DNA from: a virus
Length of the DNA: 44,959 nucleotides
Virus record (IMG/VR): IMGVR_UViG_3300005549_000013
Location: 1 to 44,959 of that record
Reading direction: 5' to 3' (one strand)
Positions 24,901 to 33,036 of the stretch are shown in pieces. The notes under the pieces were generated by a model. The model was not told where the DNA came from. It worked only from the letters and a program-made list of their open reading frames with translations, and made no database searches. The position numbers and the translations under genes were made by a program. The stretch's first letter is position 1. Every line of letters starts with the position of its first letter.

Positions 24901-27900
24901 GACGAGCTCTCGACCTTTCCGTTCGTTGAACGTACGTGGAACTGGATCACGACCGGCCCGAAGACCGGCACGGCGGCCGGCGGCGCGGCTGACATCGTCG
25001 CCGGCGCCGCGGGCGCAAGCGTGTATCACGACGTGCTCGCGTTCTCGCCGGTCAACAAGTTCCGTGGCCAGCCGGCACGGAAAGCGCGCGGCACGCGTGG
25101 CGATGTGCTGGGCGCCATCACGCAGGTCCTCGCGAATCGCGACATTCACAACAACCTCGCCGAAGGGGCGGTGCGCGTCGCCGAGCATCGCAACGCCGGC
25201 GATTGGTCGTTGCTCTCGTTCGATCTCACGACCCTGCCGCCGACGTGGGGCACGCCTGCGCCGCGAGAACTCACCGATCGGCTCGCTGCGGATCTCGACA
25301 CGGCGCTTAGCGAAACCGTCGAACCCGCCGGCGAGGGCGACGTTTCCTTCGATGTGACGGAATTCGAGCAAGGCCCGAAGCCGACGATCGATGTACTCGA
25401 GACCGGCGAGGAACAACAGCGATTGCCGGGCGACGTCGGCGAGGTGCGCGAGCAGGAAATCGCGACGCCGGAGCTCGAGGCGCCCTTCTCTCTGACGTCG
25501 GAAACGGCGAGCAGGAAGGTTCAGCAGACGAAGCTATTTCAAGCGCTGCAGCGCGGCGCGATTCGCTTCGGCGCCGATCGTCAAGTCGCGATCGAATTCT
25601 TCGCGCAGGCCGATCTCTCCACTTTTCTCCACGAGAGCGGGCACTTCTATCTCGAGGTCCTGCGCGACCTCGCGAACCAAGTCGCCGATCTGCCGGCCGA
25701 CGTCCGGACCGACACGCAGCAGCAGATGCTCGCCGACCTGGCGACCTTGCAGACTTGGTTCGCGGACGAAGAGCACGCCGGCGCTGGCTTCAGCGTCAAG
25801 CAACATGAGCAATTCGCGCGCGGGTTCGAAGCCTACCTAATGGAAGGCAAGGCGCCGAACGCCGAGCTCCGCTCCGTGTTCGCGCGGTTCCGGGCGTGGC
25901 TGCTCGGGATCTATCGATCGTTCCGGAGTCTGAACGTTCAACTTACACCCGAGGTCCGACACGTGTTCGACCGGATGCTCGCCACCGATGCCGCGATCGA
26001 GGCTGCGCAGCAGGACGCCCAGCAGCGGCCACTCTGGCTCACACCGGAAACGGCCGGCATGACGCCGGCGCAGTTCGAGCGCTATCGCGAACAGTTAACG
26101 GAGTCCTCGAGGAAAGCGCGTGAGCAGCTCGAGCAGCAAATCCTCGCCGAAGTGCGGCGCACGCAAACCGAGCAGTGGAAGAGTCAGCGGGCGACGATCG
26201 AAGCCGAGGTCACCGGTCAGATTCAACAGCAGCCGGTGTACCGCGCGCTCGCGGCGATGCGGACCGGCACCGAACCGGACGGCTCGCCGCTCGCAGGAAT
26301 AAAAAATATTCCTGAGCAGGGCGAGCCGCTGAAACTCTCGAAGGATCTCATCGTTGCCGAATACGGCGCCGAGCGGTTGAAAGCGCTGCCGCGCCCCTAC
26401 ATCTACACGCGCGAGGGCGGTCTGCATCCCGACACGGTTGCGCAACTCTACGGCTTTTCTTCCGGCGATCAACTCCTGACAGCGGTCAGCCAGGCGCCGA
26501 AGATGGAGACCGTGATCCAGCAGGAAACGGACCGGCGCATGCTCGCCGAGCACGGCAGTCTCTTGCTCGATGGAACCCTGCCGGAAAAGGCGCAAGCGGC
26601 CGTCGCCAACGAGGCGCGCGAAGAAGTCATCGTCGCCGAACTGAAGGCGCTGAACAAACTCCGCCGCGGCGGGCCGGCACGCATTCGGGCGGCGCTGCCG
26701 CGCGCTCAACAGGTCCGGACGTTCGCGCGCGAGCGCATCGCCCGTACGAACCTCCGCGAGATTCGGCCGCAGGTCTTCTGGGCCGCTGCCCGTCGGGCCT
26801 CGACGCAGGCCGTCGAACTCGCGGCGAAGCAAGACATCGACGGCACGATTGCCGCCAAGCAGCAGGAACTCGTGAACCTCGCGCTCTACCGCGAGGCGCA
26901 GCGCGCGAACGAGGACATCGAGAGCCGCGTGCAGCGCGCGCGGGAACTGAGCACGGGGCCGGCGCGGCAGCGCCTCGGCCTCGCCGGCGAGAGTTATCTC
27001 GATCAGGTCGACGGGATTCTCGACCGCTACGAATTCGCGCGCGTCAGTCAGAAGGCGCTCGACCGCCGGGCGTCACTGCGTAAGTGGGTCGCCGCGCAAG
27101 AAGGCGAGGGCCTGCCGATCGATCTGCCGGAGGATCTGCTCGAGGAAACGCGGCGCACGAATTACCGCGAGCTCACGTACGAGACGTTCGTCGGCGTCAC
27201 GGACGGCCTACAGCAGATCGCCCACCTGGCGCGCCTGAAGAATCGGCTCCTCAAAGCCGCCGAGCAGCGCGAACTTAGTGCGACGGCCGCGATGGTGTCC
27301 TCGTCCATCCGCGACAACGCCCGACAACCGCGGCGCCAAGGCGCCCGCGATCGACGCGTCGCCGAAGAGCGCACGCGCATGGTGGAACACTTGTTCGCCG
27401 GGCATCGTAAGCTCGCCTCGATGCTGCGCGAGATGGACGGGTTTGAGGATGGCGGCCCGGCATGGGACGCCATCATGCGCCCGCTCAACGACGCCGGCGC
27501 GCGCGAGGCGGAAATGAACGCCACGGCGACGCGGGCGCTCGCCGAGCTCGTCGAGACCGCGTACCCGAAAGCGGAGAAGCGATCGCTCTACACCAAAACG
27601 TTCGTCCCGGCGATCAACGACAGCCTCTCGAAGATGGAACGGCTGATGGTCGCGCTCAATTGGGGCAACGAGGGGAATCGGCAACGTGTGCGCGACGGCT
27701 GGCACTGGAGTGATCAGCAGGTCGCGGCCGTGCTCGAGACGCTCGACGAACGCGATTGGAAGTTCGTACAAGGCACGTGGGATCTGATCGATGGGTACTG
27801 GGGCGAGATCGCCGCCAAGCAGCGGCGCGTCTTCGGCGTGGCGCCTGAGAAAGTCGCCGCCGTCCCGATTCAGACGCGGTTCGGCGAGCAGCGCGGCGGC

Positions 27901-29355
27901 TATTTTCCGCTCAAATACGATGACCGGTTGAGCGCGACGCCGATACAGATGCTCGATCTCGAGTCGGCCAACCTCGCGAAGCAGGCGGCGTACACGCAAT
28001 CGACCACGCGCCGCGGGCACACCGAAGCGCGGCAGACGCGCGTCGAGCTCCCGCTGCGTCGGGATTTCGGGGTCATCTTCGAGCACGTGCAGCAAGTCAT
28101 CCACGATCTCAGTCATCACGAAACCCTGATCGACGTCAACCGCGTCCTCGGTCATCGCGACGTGCAGCAGGCGATCATGGACACGTACGGCGATCTCGTC
28201 TACAAGCAGATTCGCGGCACGATTCGCGACGTCGCCTTCGGAACGGTGCCGGCCACGACCGGCTTCGAGAAAGTCATCAATCACGTGCGCACCGGCGCGA
28301 CGATCGCCGGCATCGGCTGGAATCTGACGACGGCGTTTCTGCAGCCGATCGGGCTCACGAATTCGGCGGTCCGCATCGGGCCGCAGTGGGTCGCCCGCGG
28401 GTTGTATCGCTGGCTCCGCTCGCCGACGCAGATGGTCGAAACCGTCGGGTGGATTAGTGAGAAGTCGCCGATGATGCGACTGCGCGGGCAGACCATGCAG
28501 CGCGAGATCGCCGAGGTCCGGCAACAGGTCGGCGTGACGACGGGCCGGCTCTCCGGCTGGGTCGATGCCGCGATTTCGAAAACGACCTTTGATACCGTCT
28601 CGCGCCAGGCCGTCGCCGATTCGTACTTCTATCTGATTCAGCAGATGCAACGCGTCGCTGACGTGCCGACGTGGCTCGGCCAGTACGAAAAGTCGATGGC
28701 CGCCGGCGAGCCCGAAGATCGGGCGATCGCGCTGGCCGACCAAGCCGTGCTCGACAGCCAGGGCGGCGGGCAGACGAAGGACCTCTCGCAAGTCCAGCGC
28801 GGCGGGCCGATGATGAAGTTGTGGACGAACTTTTATTCGTTCTTCAACGTGCTGTATCAACAGTCGACGGAAAGCTACCGGCGGACGAAGTTTAGTGAAC
28901 CGATGCAGGTCGCGCGGCTGGCCGGCGACTATCTGATGCTCTTCATCGTGCCGGCGACGCTCGGGTACCTCGTACGGCAGGCGATGCGGCCCGGCGATCC
29001 GGAAGACGAGGACGCGCTCGCGTGGTCGCTCCTCACCGAGAACCTCTCGTATCTGGCCGGCACGATGCTCGGCCTGCGCGAGATCAGCGGCACGCTGCAG
29101 GGCTACTACGGGTACGAAGGCCCGGCCGGCGCGCGATTCTTTGCCGCGCTCGGGCGCTTCGGGCAACAGGTCAAACAGGGCGAGCTCGACACGGCGTTGA
29201 TCAAAGCGTTCAATGATACGGCCGGGATTCTGTTGCACTACCCGGCGGGCCAGGTTCGGCGCACACTAGATGGTATCGCCGCGCTGGCCGAAGGAAAGAC
29301 GGCGAACCCGATGGCGATCATCACGGGGCCGCCGCCGAAAACCGGGACACGATAA
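21967..29355 (+). CDS. Giant internal virion / large polyvalent protein with GGDEF and zincin-like domains
   Basis: A 2462-residue protein at the gp16 position. In order: residues 179-280, a domain common in phage internal proteins (LLLPTVTPDGRHFTG, TGRHLGIFSSPEGA); 305-470, hydrophobic helices; 713-875, a GGDEF domain (DPLTGLGNRRALDKAI; FFDANNFGMVNK; GGDEF at 794-798) keeping the PleD-equivalent D327, N335 and D344 positions but lacking the RxxD inhibitory site; about 875-960, low-complexity linker; 1222-1226, HESGH, a metallopeptidase-type HExxH motif followed by FEAYLMEGK; 1300-2150, helical coiled regions; 2320 onward, membrane-active helices (LMLFIVPATLGYLV). Known gp16-like proteins span the inner membrane during DNA entry. 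Here the virion protein might also make cyclic di-GMP and cut a host protein; this is inference. Confidence 0.85.
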   Translation: MALNLYDDALETLDEHGSAAAGNPYEETLKLQDSARETSIRRSVIQGSGLTPERAAESRRLSQRLGLPPAVIERNFDKFKTSTDLEDVTRVGRDAPHLGDWMAADPNNAAVAKDDLPTLSVMERTLGVGRHLVNYAKAGWSEFKEGLYGKIAEIAELTEAVTGATVPPLTERAKYGMTTPGTVNLREQPKVQNPDGTISTVDSVGVNLEGEELLLPTVTPDGRHFTGTEDEVVQQAIAEYQKTGRHLGIFSSPEGASAYAQQLHEEYAAGKYDTPTAAAQIAAAGRAAAAIAGNLAQQQRGSQRGMGFVERAVYGGVESFVQNVPGLVAGFATGPGAALTLAGATTSGQGYIQAREQGLRPEQAATFGAIQGAIEVATEFVPAHWFFKDVGAKAPLIKLIAHQIASEIPGEEIATVLQDLNEWATLPANKDRPFTDYLEERPSAAAATAISTIVAIGASTIPTHATARVFEQMGQAAQESKTVQRSPEAAQAFIEQATRDGPVSHVYAPIDTFTSYWQSKGVDPNVIATELTGDPEAYRTAVETGEDLVIPTAAYAVKLAGTEHNAYFAQELRLAPDQMNAREAQAFEAQIATEQAAAAPEAAPAAAVRANVLAQLEAAGVPRATAESYATLYESAFGALAERAGVTPSELFTRYGLQVTREGLPPTEGAPVAPGVPAAVPTPTVPQTPEARIQALEAELVREREERRSVERSVEVDPLTGLGNRRALDKAIAAAEADPNTSVIFFDANNFGMVNKALGSHKAGDAVLVRIAQAIQQAATEAGVGERAFRRAEGGDEFVVLAPSAKADQIRARAEELFGAEDYVHPEKGAFQVSLAGSVGPTMETAEAPLQQAKAARKTALIESARQRAPNYAPSRIDTTRATAETTPDVLTAEGLPAAAIAAGEELPSAARERGTPGAVGPIEGRGAGAGVEPGGLPAAGRELRGLPELDETFERRPVEENQARLTPDVTRELERIRDELSTFPFVERTWNWITTGPKTGTAAGGAADIVAGAAGASVYHDVLAFSPVNKFRGQPARKARGTRGDVLGAITQVLANRDIHNNLAEGAVRVAEHRNAGDWSLLSFDLTTLPPTWGTPAPRELTDRLAADLDTALSETVEPAGEGDVSFDVTEFEQGPKPTIDVLETGEEQQRLPGDVGEVREQEIATPELEAPFSLTSETASRKVQQTKLFQALQRGAIRFGADRQVAIEFFAQADLSTFLHESGHFYLEVLRDLANQVADLPADVRTDTQQQMLADLATLQTWFADEEHAGAGFSVKQHEQFARGFEAYLMEGKAPNAELRSVFARFRAWLLGIYRSFRSLNVQLTPEVRHVFDRMLATDAAIEAAQQDAQQRPLWLTPETAGMTPAQFERYREQLTESSRKAREQLEQQILAEVRRTQTEQWKSQRATIEAEVTGQIQQQPVYRALAAMRTGTEPDGSPLAGIKNIPEQGEPLKLSKDLIVAEYGAERLKALPRPYIYTREGGLHPDTVAQLYGFSSGDQLLTAVSQAPKMETVIQQETDRRMLAEHGSLLLDGTLPEKAQAAVANEAREEVIVAELKALNKLRRGGPARIRAALPRAQQVRTFARERIARTNLREIRPQVFWAAARRASTQAVELAAKQDIDGTIAAKQQELVNLALYREAQRANEDIESRVQRARELSTGPARQRLGLAGESYLDQVDGILDRYEFARVSQKALDRRASLRKWVAAQEGEGLPIDLPEDLLEETRRTNYRELTYETFVGVTDGLQQIAHLARLKNRLLKAAEQRELSATAAMVSSSIRDNARQPRRQGARDRRVAEERTRMVEHLFAGHRKLASMLREMDGFEDGGPAWDAIMRPLNDAGAREAEMNATATRALAELVETAYPKAEKRSLYTKTFVPAINDSLSKMERLMVALNWGNEGNRQRVRDGWHWSDQQVAAVLETLDERDWKFVQGTWDLIDGYWGEIAAKQRRVFGVAPEKVAAVPIQTRFGEQRGGYFPLKYDDRLSATPIQMLDLESANLAKQAAYTQSTTRRGHTEARQTRVELPLRRDFGVIFEHVQQVIHDLSHHETLIDVNRVLGHRDVQQAIMDTYGDLVYKQIRGTIRDVAFGTVPATTGFEKVINHVRTGATIAGIGWNLTTAFLQPIGLTNSAVRIGPQWVARGLYRWLRSPTQMVETVGWISEKSPMMRLRGQTMQREIAEVRQQVGVTTGRLSGWVDAAISKTTFDTVSRQAVADSYFYLIQQMQRVADVPTWLGQYEKSMAAGEPEDRAIALADQAVLDSQGGGQTKDLSQVQRGGPMMKLWTNFYSFFNVLYQQSTESYRRTKFSEPMQVARLAGDYLMLFIVPATLGYLVRQAMRPGDPEDEDALAWSLLTENLSYLAGTMLGLREISGTLQGYYGYEGPAGARFFAALGRFGQQVKQGELDTALIKAFNDTAGILLHYPAGQVRRTLDGIAALAEGKTANPMAIITGPPPKTGTR
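24632..24844 (+). CDS. Possible nested gene inside the giant virion gene, 70 aa
   Basis: In the +1 frame relative to the giant protein, ATG 24632 opens a 70-residue ORF to TAG 24842-24844. The product has a globular-looking core (DYPPLQLLPGKSYQVLLENA, VRLVRSGRSKGEALALALNL, AGYRPP). Its codons (CTG, GTG, AAC, TAC, GCG) follow the phage's preference, whereas the main frame here uses GGA, TTA, GCT, CTA, AGT, CGA, codons rare elsewhere in the genome, and encodes a low-complexity linker. This suggests the nested frame was, or is, the selected one. No ribosome-binding site is obvious. It may be an overprinted gene or a displaced domain. Confidence 0.45.
   Translation: MSSPPKDYPPLQLLPGKSYQVLLENAVRLVRSGRSKGEALALALNLAGYRPPDESSADSPSSTKPSSDVP
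26281..26327. repeat. Long inverted repeat with AT-rich tip inside the giant gene
   Basis: GGCTCGCC (26281-26288) pairs with GGCGAGCC (26320-26327); GCTC (26289-26292) with GAGC (26314-26317); AGGAATA (26295-26301) with TATTCCT (26307-26313), leaving an AAAAA loop and 2-base bulges. This is 19 pairs. The AT-rich tip (GGAATAAAAAATATTCC) is striking in a gene that is otherwise strongly GC-rich. It encodes GIKNIP in frame. Confidence 0.6.
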
Positions 29356-29367
29356 CGGAGGGCTGCG

Positions 29368-29511
29368 ATGTTCCAATCGGCGTATCTCCTCTTGGTCTTC
29401 ATCGCGCTGATTCTGACGCTCGTCCACGCGACGACGAACAAGGTGCCCCTCTGGATCGCGGTCCTCCTGGCCTGCGTCGCGCTCTTGGTCGGCGCCGTCC
29501 CTCACGGGTAA
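29368..29511 (+). CDS. Small two-helix membrane protein, 47 aa
   Basis: ATG 29368 has GGAGG at 29357-29361. The product is almost entirely two hydrophobic helices: QSAYLLLVFIALILTLVHAT and VPLWIAVLLACVALLVGAV separated by TTNK. This hairpin topology is typical of small holin-like proteins, but size alone does not prove lysis function. It lies at the start of the post-ejection-gene cluster where lysis genes are often found in T7-like phages. Confidence 0.55.
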   Translation: MFQSAYLLLVFIALILTLVHATTNKVPLWIAVLLACVALLVGAVPHG

Positions 29512-29529
29512 GGGCATCGAAGGTGGGAC

Positions 29530-29958
29530 ATGGAGCCGGATCCGAAGCAACGTATCCTGAATGAACAAATCACGGATCGACTGTCCAATGTGACCGTCCT
29601 CATCGTGGGCGCGATCGTCGTCTCGCTCGTGACGATCGTCGTGGTCGCGGTTGTGGCGGTGCTCCGGCCGCAATCGACTGCACTGACCGTGATCATCGGA
29701 ATCACGACGCCGGTGACGATGGCGCTGCTCGCCGCCGGGCTGCAAGGCATTCACCGCGGCATCAACGGGCGTCTCTCGCAGCTCCTTTCACAGACAGCGG
29801 ACGCGGGGCGCGCCGTCGGCCGGGCCGAAGCGATCAAGCAACACTATTTCCGCCTGGCGACGATGCAGCCCGGCACGCCCGAACATACGTCGCTGCTCGA
29901 GCAGATTCAGCGGGAATCGTTGAGTTACTTCGAAGTGATCGAGAAACGCGCCTCATGA
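29530..29958 (+). CDS. Membrane protein with two helices and cytoplasmic C-terminal part
   Basis: A 142-residue protein. Residues 21-47 (VTVLIVGAIVVSLVTIVVVA) and 53-70 (LTVIIGITTPVTMALLAAGL) are membrane helices. The C-terminal 70 residues are polar and helical (GRLSQLLSQTADAGRAVGRA; HYFRLATMQPGTPEH). Could be a holin or a membrane anchor for a partner protein. No lysis-specific motif is seen. Confidence 0.55.
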   Translation: MEPDPKQRILNEQITDRLSNVTVLIVGAIVVSLVTIVVVAVVAVLRPQSTALTVIIGITTPVTMALLAAGLQGIHRGINGRLSQLLSQTADAGRAVGRAEAIKQHYFRLATMQPGTPEHTSLLEQIQRESLSYFEVIEKRAS

Positions 29959-30031
29959 CGGTTTCGGGGTATACGGATCGCGCGGACGCGCACCCTTAGA
30001 GAGTGACCCCCCTTGCAACAGGAGTCTCATC

Positions 30032-30145
30032 ATGGCCTATCCCGTTGTCGCTCGGCAGCATCCACTCGTCTGGCTCGTCCTCTTTCCGTTCTGGTTCTAC
30101 GGTCGACTGACGGAACTCGTCTGGCTCTGTCTGCGCGCGCGCTGA
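30032..30145 (+). CDS. Tiny Trp/aromatic-rich membrane peptide, 37 aa
   Basis: ATG 30032 is preceded by CAGGAG. The peptide (HPLVWLVLFPFWFYGRLTEL as core) has one short aromatic hydrophobic segment flanked by Arg/His. It may insert in the membrane. The coding evidence is the ribosome-binding site and composition only; it is too short for comparison. Confidence 0.4.
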   Translation: MAYPVVARQHPLVWLVLFPFWFYGRLTELVWLCLRAR

Positions 30146-30160
30146 TCGTCCGTGGCGTCG

Positions 30161-30179
30161 TTGGGGTGCCTCACCCCAA
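30161..30179. repeat. Perfect hairpin before the repeat-bearing surface protein gene
   Basis: TTGGGGTG (30161-30168) and CACCCCAA (30172-30179) form an 8-pair stem with a 3-base loop. No T-run follows, so it is not a typical terminator. It lies 15 bases before ATG 30195 and near its GGGGGA ribosome-binding site, so it may influence translation or mRNA stability. Confidence 0.5.
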
Positions 30180-30194
30180 ACCGAAGGGGGACCA

Positions 30195-31256
30195 ATGACG
30201 GCCAGACTGCTCGTGATGCTTGTCGTCGTCGCGATGGTTGGAGTCGTCTGGCACGATAACCCGATCGGCAACGCGCAGCCGATCACCATCGGCACGGTCC
30301 AAAATCTGCGCGATGTGACCGATCGGGCCGATCGGCAACTCGGCCAAGTGACCTTTAGTAGTGCACAACCCGTGACGGTCGGGAATTTCCCGAGCGGCTT
30401 CAACATCCTGAATTTTCCGACGGCACCCTCGACGAGCGCGGTCTCGGTGCGCTGTGTGAACGCCGCGGGCAGCGCCTTCGAATCCTGTGCCGGCGCCGGC
30501 GGTGGTGGATCGACCGGGCAACAGACGATGGGACTGTCGGCGCCGGTGGTCATCGCGAGCGATCAATCCGCCGTGCCGGTGACCGGGACGTTCTGGCAAG
30601 CCACACAGCCGGTCAGCGGCCCGCTCACCGATACTCAACTCCGCGCGTCAGCCATCACGGTCGCCGGGCCGTTGAGCGATACGCAGCTCCGCGCGACGCC
30701 GGTCCCGGTCTCAGGGACCTTCTGGCAGGCGACACAGCCGGTCTCGGGCAACGTGACCAGTAATCCGCCGACCCTCACGAAAGGCGTGCAGGGGTCTCAA
30801 GGCTTCACGGTTCAAGCCCTGAAGGATGCCGGCCGGACGGCCGTCGCGCTGTCGTTCACGACGACGGCGCCGACAACGGCCGATACCGTCGTGACGGCGC
30901 TTGTCAAGAACTCCGGCGGCGTCGCCGCGGCGGGCACGCAATCGATCACGGCGGCCGGCGGCAAGACGTTCCGCCTCACGGCGGTCAATGCGCAGATTCG
31001 GACGACGACGGCCGCGCTGCCGTGGGCGCTCGTCACGCTCCGCATGTCGAATACGACCACGTGCACGGCCGCTTCATCGGTCGTCGCCTATCTCGCGGCG
31101 GGCGGGACGGCCGCGGTGATCGGGAACGTCGGACAATTCGCGACGCAACTCCCCGATGGATTCGAGCTCGTCGCCGGCGGATCGTTCTGTATCTCCGTCA
31201 GCGGGAATGTGACGACGAACGTGCTCACGTTTTCGGCGCAGGGCTTCGAGTACTGA
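30195..31256 (+). CDS. Signal-anchored, repeat-bearing surface/tail protein
   Basis: A 353-residue protein, ATG 30195 after GGGGGA. The first 20 residues (TARLLVMLVVVAMVGVVWHD) are a signal-peptide-like or membrane-anchor helix. The middle has internal repeats: GTFWQATQPVSG twice, plus PLTDTQLRASAITVAG and PLSDTQLRATPVPVSG, a type of repeat common in phage and bacterial surface contig proteins. The C-terminal 150 residues are beta-rich (GGKTFRLTAVNAQIRTTTAA; TAASSVVAYLAAGGTAAVIG). It may be exported or be a virion appendage; it lies directly before the tailspike gene. Confidence 0.65.
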   Translation: MTARLLVMLVVVAMVGVVWHDNPIGNAQPITIGTVQNLRDVTDRADRQLGQVTFSSAQPVTVGNFPSGFNILNFPTAPSTSAVSVRCVNAAGSAFESCAGAGGGGSTGQQTMGLSAPVVIASDQSAVPVTGTFWQATQPVSGPLTDTQLRASAITVAGPLSDTQLRATPVPVSGTFWQATQPVSGNVTSNPPTLTKGVQGSQGFTVQALKDAGRTAVALSFTTTAPTTADTVVTALVKNSGGVAAAGTQSITAAGGKTFRLTAVNAQIRTTTAALPWALVTLRMSNTTTCTAASSVVAYLAAGGTAAVIGNVGQFATQLPDGFELVAGGSFCISVSGNVTTNVLTFSAQGFEY

Positions 31257-31272
31257 AACATCTGAGGCCGTC

Positions 31273-32550
31273 ATGGATCTGGCCCGCGCGCGCTCGCTCG
31301 CGAATCAACTCGTCGAGGCGCTCGCCGATACGCCGCCGGCACCATCGGACCGCGCGATCGACACGGTCGACGATCTCGATCGGGCGCTGAGTCTTGCGAC
31401 GCCCGGCACCGTCCTGACGCTCGACCGCACGCTCGTGTACCCCAAGCCGTTGACCATCCGCGCGAACGGCGTCACATTGCGGCCGGCCGGCGAACTCCCG
31501 CTCGAGCGCATGGTCGAGGATCTGCCGCTGCCGCGGTTCACGGACGGCCTGACGTTCGCCGGCGACGGCTCGAGCGGGGTCGGCGTCGAGGTCCGGCGCG
31601 CCAGTGCCGCCGTTGACATCGTCGTCATTCGCGGCGCTCGAGTCTCTCTTGATCGGGTGCGCGTCCTCGGCCATCCCCTCGCCGGCGGCAAACGCGGCAT
31701 TGCCGCGCACGGCAACGGCGACGTCGTCGTGACACGCTGTCACGTCGATCACTGCTTCGGGCCGTATCCTGGCGACGACACGCAGGCGATCTTCGCCGCC
31801 GACATGGCGCCCGGGCTCGTGATCGACAACAACTATCTGAGCGGCGGCAGCGAGACCCTGATGCTCGGCGGGATGGACGCGAGCAGCGCCGAGCGGATGC
31901 CGCGCGACGTCGGCATCCGGGGCAACACGATCACGAAGCGGCGCGAGTGGCAGACGCAGGCCGTCGGCGTCAAGAACCTCGTCGAGTTCAAAGCGTGCCG
32001 CGACGTGCTCTTCGCCGACAACGATTGTTCACTGAGTTGGGGCGGCCACGGGCAGACGGGGTACCTACTGATGCTCACCGTGCGCAATCAGAGCGGCGGG
32101 GCGCCGTGGTCGACCATCGCGAATCTCGACATCGTCAGCAACCGGTGGCGCGCTGGCGCCGCGGCGATCAACATCCTCGGCCGCGACAACCTGAAACCCT
32201 CGGGCGTGATGTCGAACGTGCGGATCCGGAGCAACGAATTCCTCGAGCTCGATCCGATTCGCTGGACCGGCAGCAAACAGATGATTCTGATCAGCGGCGG
32301 GCCGGACGCACTGACGATCGATAGCAACGACTTCGTCGGCAGCGGCATGACGTCCGTCGTCTATCTCGACGGCAAGACGCCGTGCACGCAACTCGCGCTG
32401 ACCAACAATCGCTGGCCGAAGACGACGTACGGCCTGTTCGGCAACAACGTCGGCGCCGCAGCGAGCAACTTCACCGAGACCAATCCTGCCTGGCAACGCT
32501 ACGTCGCCAGCGGCACGATCGCGCGCAACCTGGAGATGTCGTCGTCATGA
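31273..32550 (+). CDS. Right-handed beta-helix tailspike-like protein
   Basis: A 425-residue protein with repeated beta-helix coils: VLTLDRTLVYPKPLTIRANG, VSLDRVRVLGHPL, VVVTRCHVDHCF, LVIDNNYLSGGSETLML, IRGNTITKRREW, VLFADNDCSLSW, IVSNRWRAGAAAINIL, VRIRSNEFLEL, LTIDSNDFVGSG, LALTNNRWPKT. The N-x-I/F ladder is typical of pectate-lyase-like folds. Such phage proteins bind or cleave host polysaccharide. Active-site residues cannot be assigned from sequence alone. Its last codons overlap the ATG of a small membrane gene. Confidence 0.8.
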   Translation: MDLARARSLANQLVEALADTPPAPSDRAIDTVDDLDRALSLATPGTVLTLDRTLVYPKPLTIRANGVTLRPAGELPLERMVEDLPLPRFTDGLTFAGDGSSGVGVEVRRASAAVDIVVIRGARVSLDRVRVLGHPLAGGKRGIAAHGNGDVVVTRCHVDHCFGPYPGDDTQAIFAADMAPGLVIDNNYLSGGSETLMLGGMDASSAERMPRDVGIRGNTITKRREWQTQAVGVKNLVEFKACRDVLFADNDCSLSWGGHGQTGYLLMLTVRNQSGGAPWSTIANLDIVSNRWRAGAAAINILGRDNLKPSGVMSNVRIRSNEFLELDPIRWTGSKQMILISGGPDALTIDSNDFVGSGMTSVVYLDGKTPCTQLALTNNRWPKTTYGLFGNNVGAAASNFTETNPAWQRYVASGTIARNLEMSSS

Positions 32551-32648
32551 CCGTCGACGAGCGCACGCTCGCCATCCTCGCCGGCCTCGGGCTCCTCGCG
32601 TTCGGCGTGCTCCTCTGGTACGTGCTCCTGTGGTGCTCGTGGCGGTGA
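32547..32648 (+). CDS. Single-helix membrane peptide, 33 aa
   Basis: ATG 32547 overlaps the tailspike stop as ATGA. The product MTVDERTLAILAGLGLLAFG continues as VLLWYVLLWCSWR, one transmembrane helix with an acidic N-terminus and a Trp/Arg end. Translational coupling to the tailspike supports it. A holin, spanin or single-gene lysis peptide are possibilities, none proven. Confidence 0.5.
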   Translation: MTVDERTLAILAGLGLLAFGVLLWYVLLWCSWR

Positions 32649-32842
32649 TTGATGAAGACGTCCTCGAGCGCATCATCGCGGAATACGAGGAAATGCCGGA
32701 ACTCTCGCTCACGTTGACGCAGGCCGCGCGGCTCTTCGGCATCGACACGGCAAGCTGCGAGCTCGTGCTGATCGAACTCCTCGCCCGCGGCCGGCTCCGC
32801 AAGCACGGCGACCAGTACCGGCGCGCGCATGATGTGCACTGA
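32645..32842 (+). CDS. Small winged-helix-like protein, 65 aa
   Basis: GTG 32645 overlaps the previous stop as GTGA; the frame is also open from GTG 32630. The product has a helix (DEDVLERIIAEYEEMPEL), then LTLTQAARLFGIDTASCELV and LIELLARGRLRKHGDQYRRA, the pattern of a compact winged helix with a recognition helix and basic wing. It likely binds DNA. Located close to the integration region. Confidence 0.6.
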   Translation: MIDEDVLERIIAEYEEMPELSLTLTQAARLFGIDTASCELVLIELLARGRLRKHGDQYRRAHDVH

Positions 32843-32844
32843 GG

Positions 32845-33036
32845 ATGATCGACGATCCGACGACGCCCGACTCGCTCGTCGCCACCTATCGGCTCTGGCC
32901 GGATGAGTACCTGCGGCACATCCTCGTCGACTTCGAAGCGACCGCCGTGTACAACGCCAAGCGGGCAGCGGCGATCCGCCAAGTCCTCGAGGAACGGCGG
33001 GGCAAAGTCGACAGCCGCACTCAGAGATTACGGTAA
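32845..33036 (+). CDS. Hypothetical protein, 63 aa
   Basis: ATG 32845 lies two bases after the previous stop, with GAGG just before. The product is helical and charged (LWPDEYLRHILVDFEATAVY; AIRQVLEERRGKVDSRTQ). No recognised family. It is the last gene before the attachment site; its stop (33034-33036) touches the first arm-type repeat. Confidence 0.55.
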   Translation: MIDDPTTPDSLVATYRLWPDEYLRHILVDFEATAVYNAKRAAAIRQVLEERRGKVDSRTQRLR

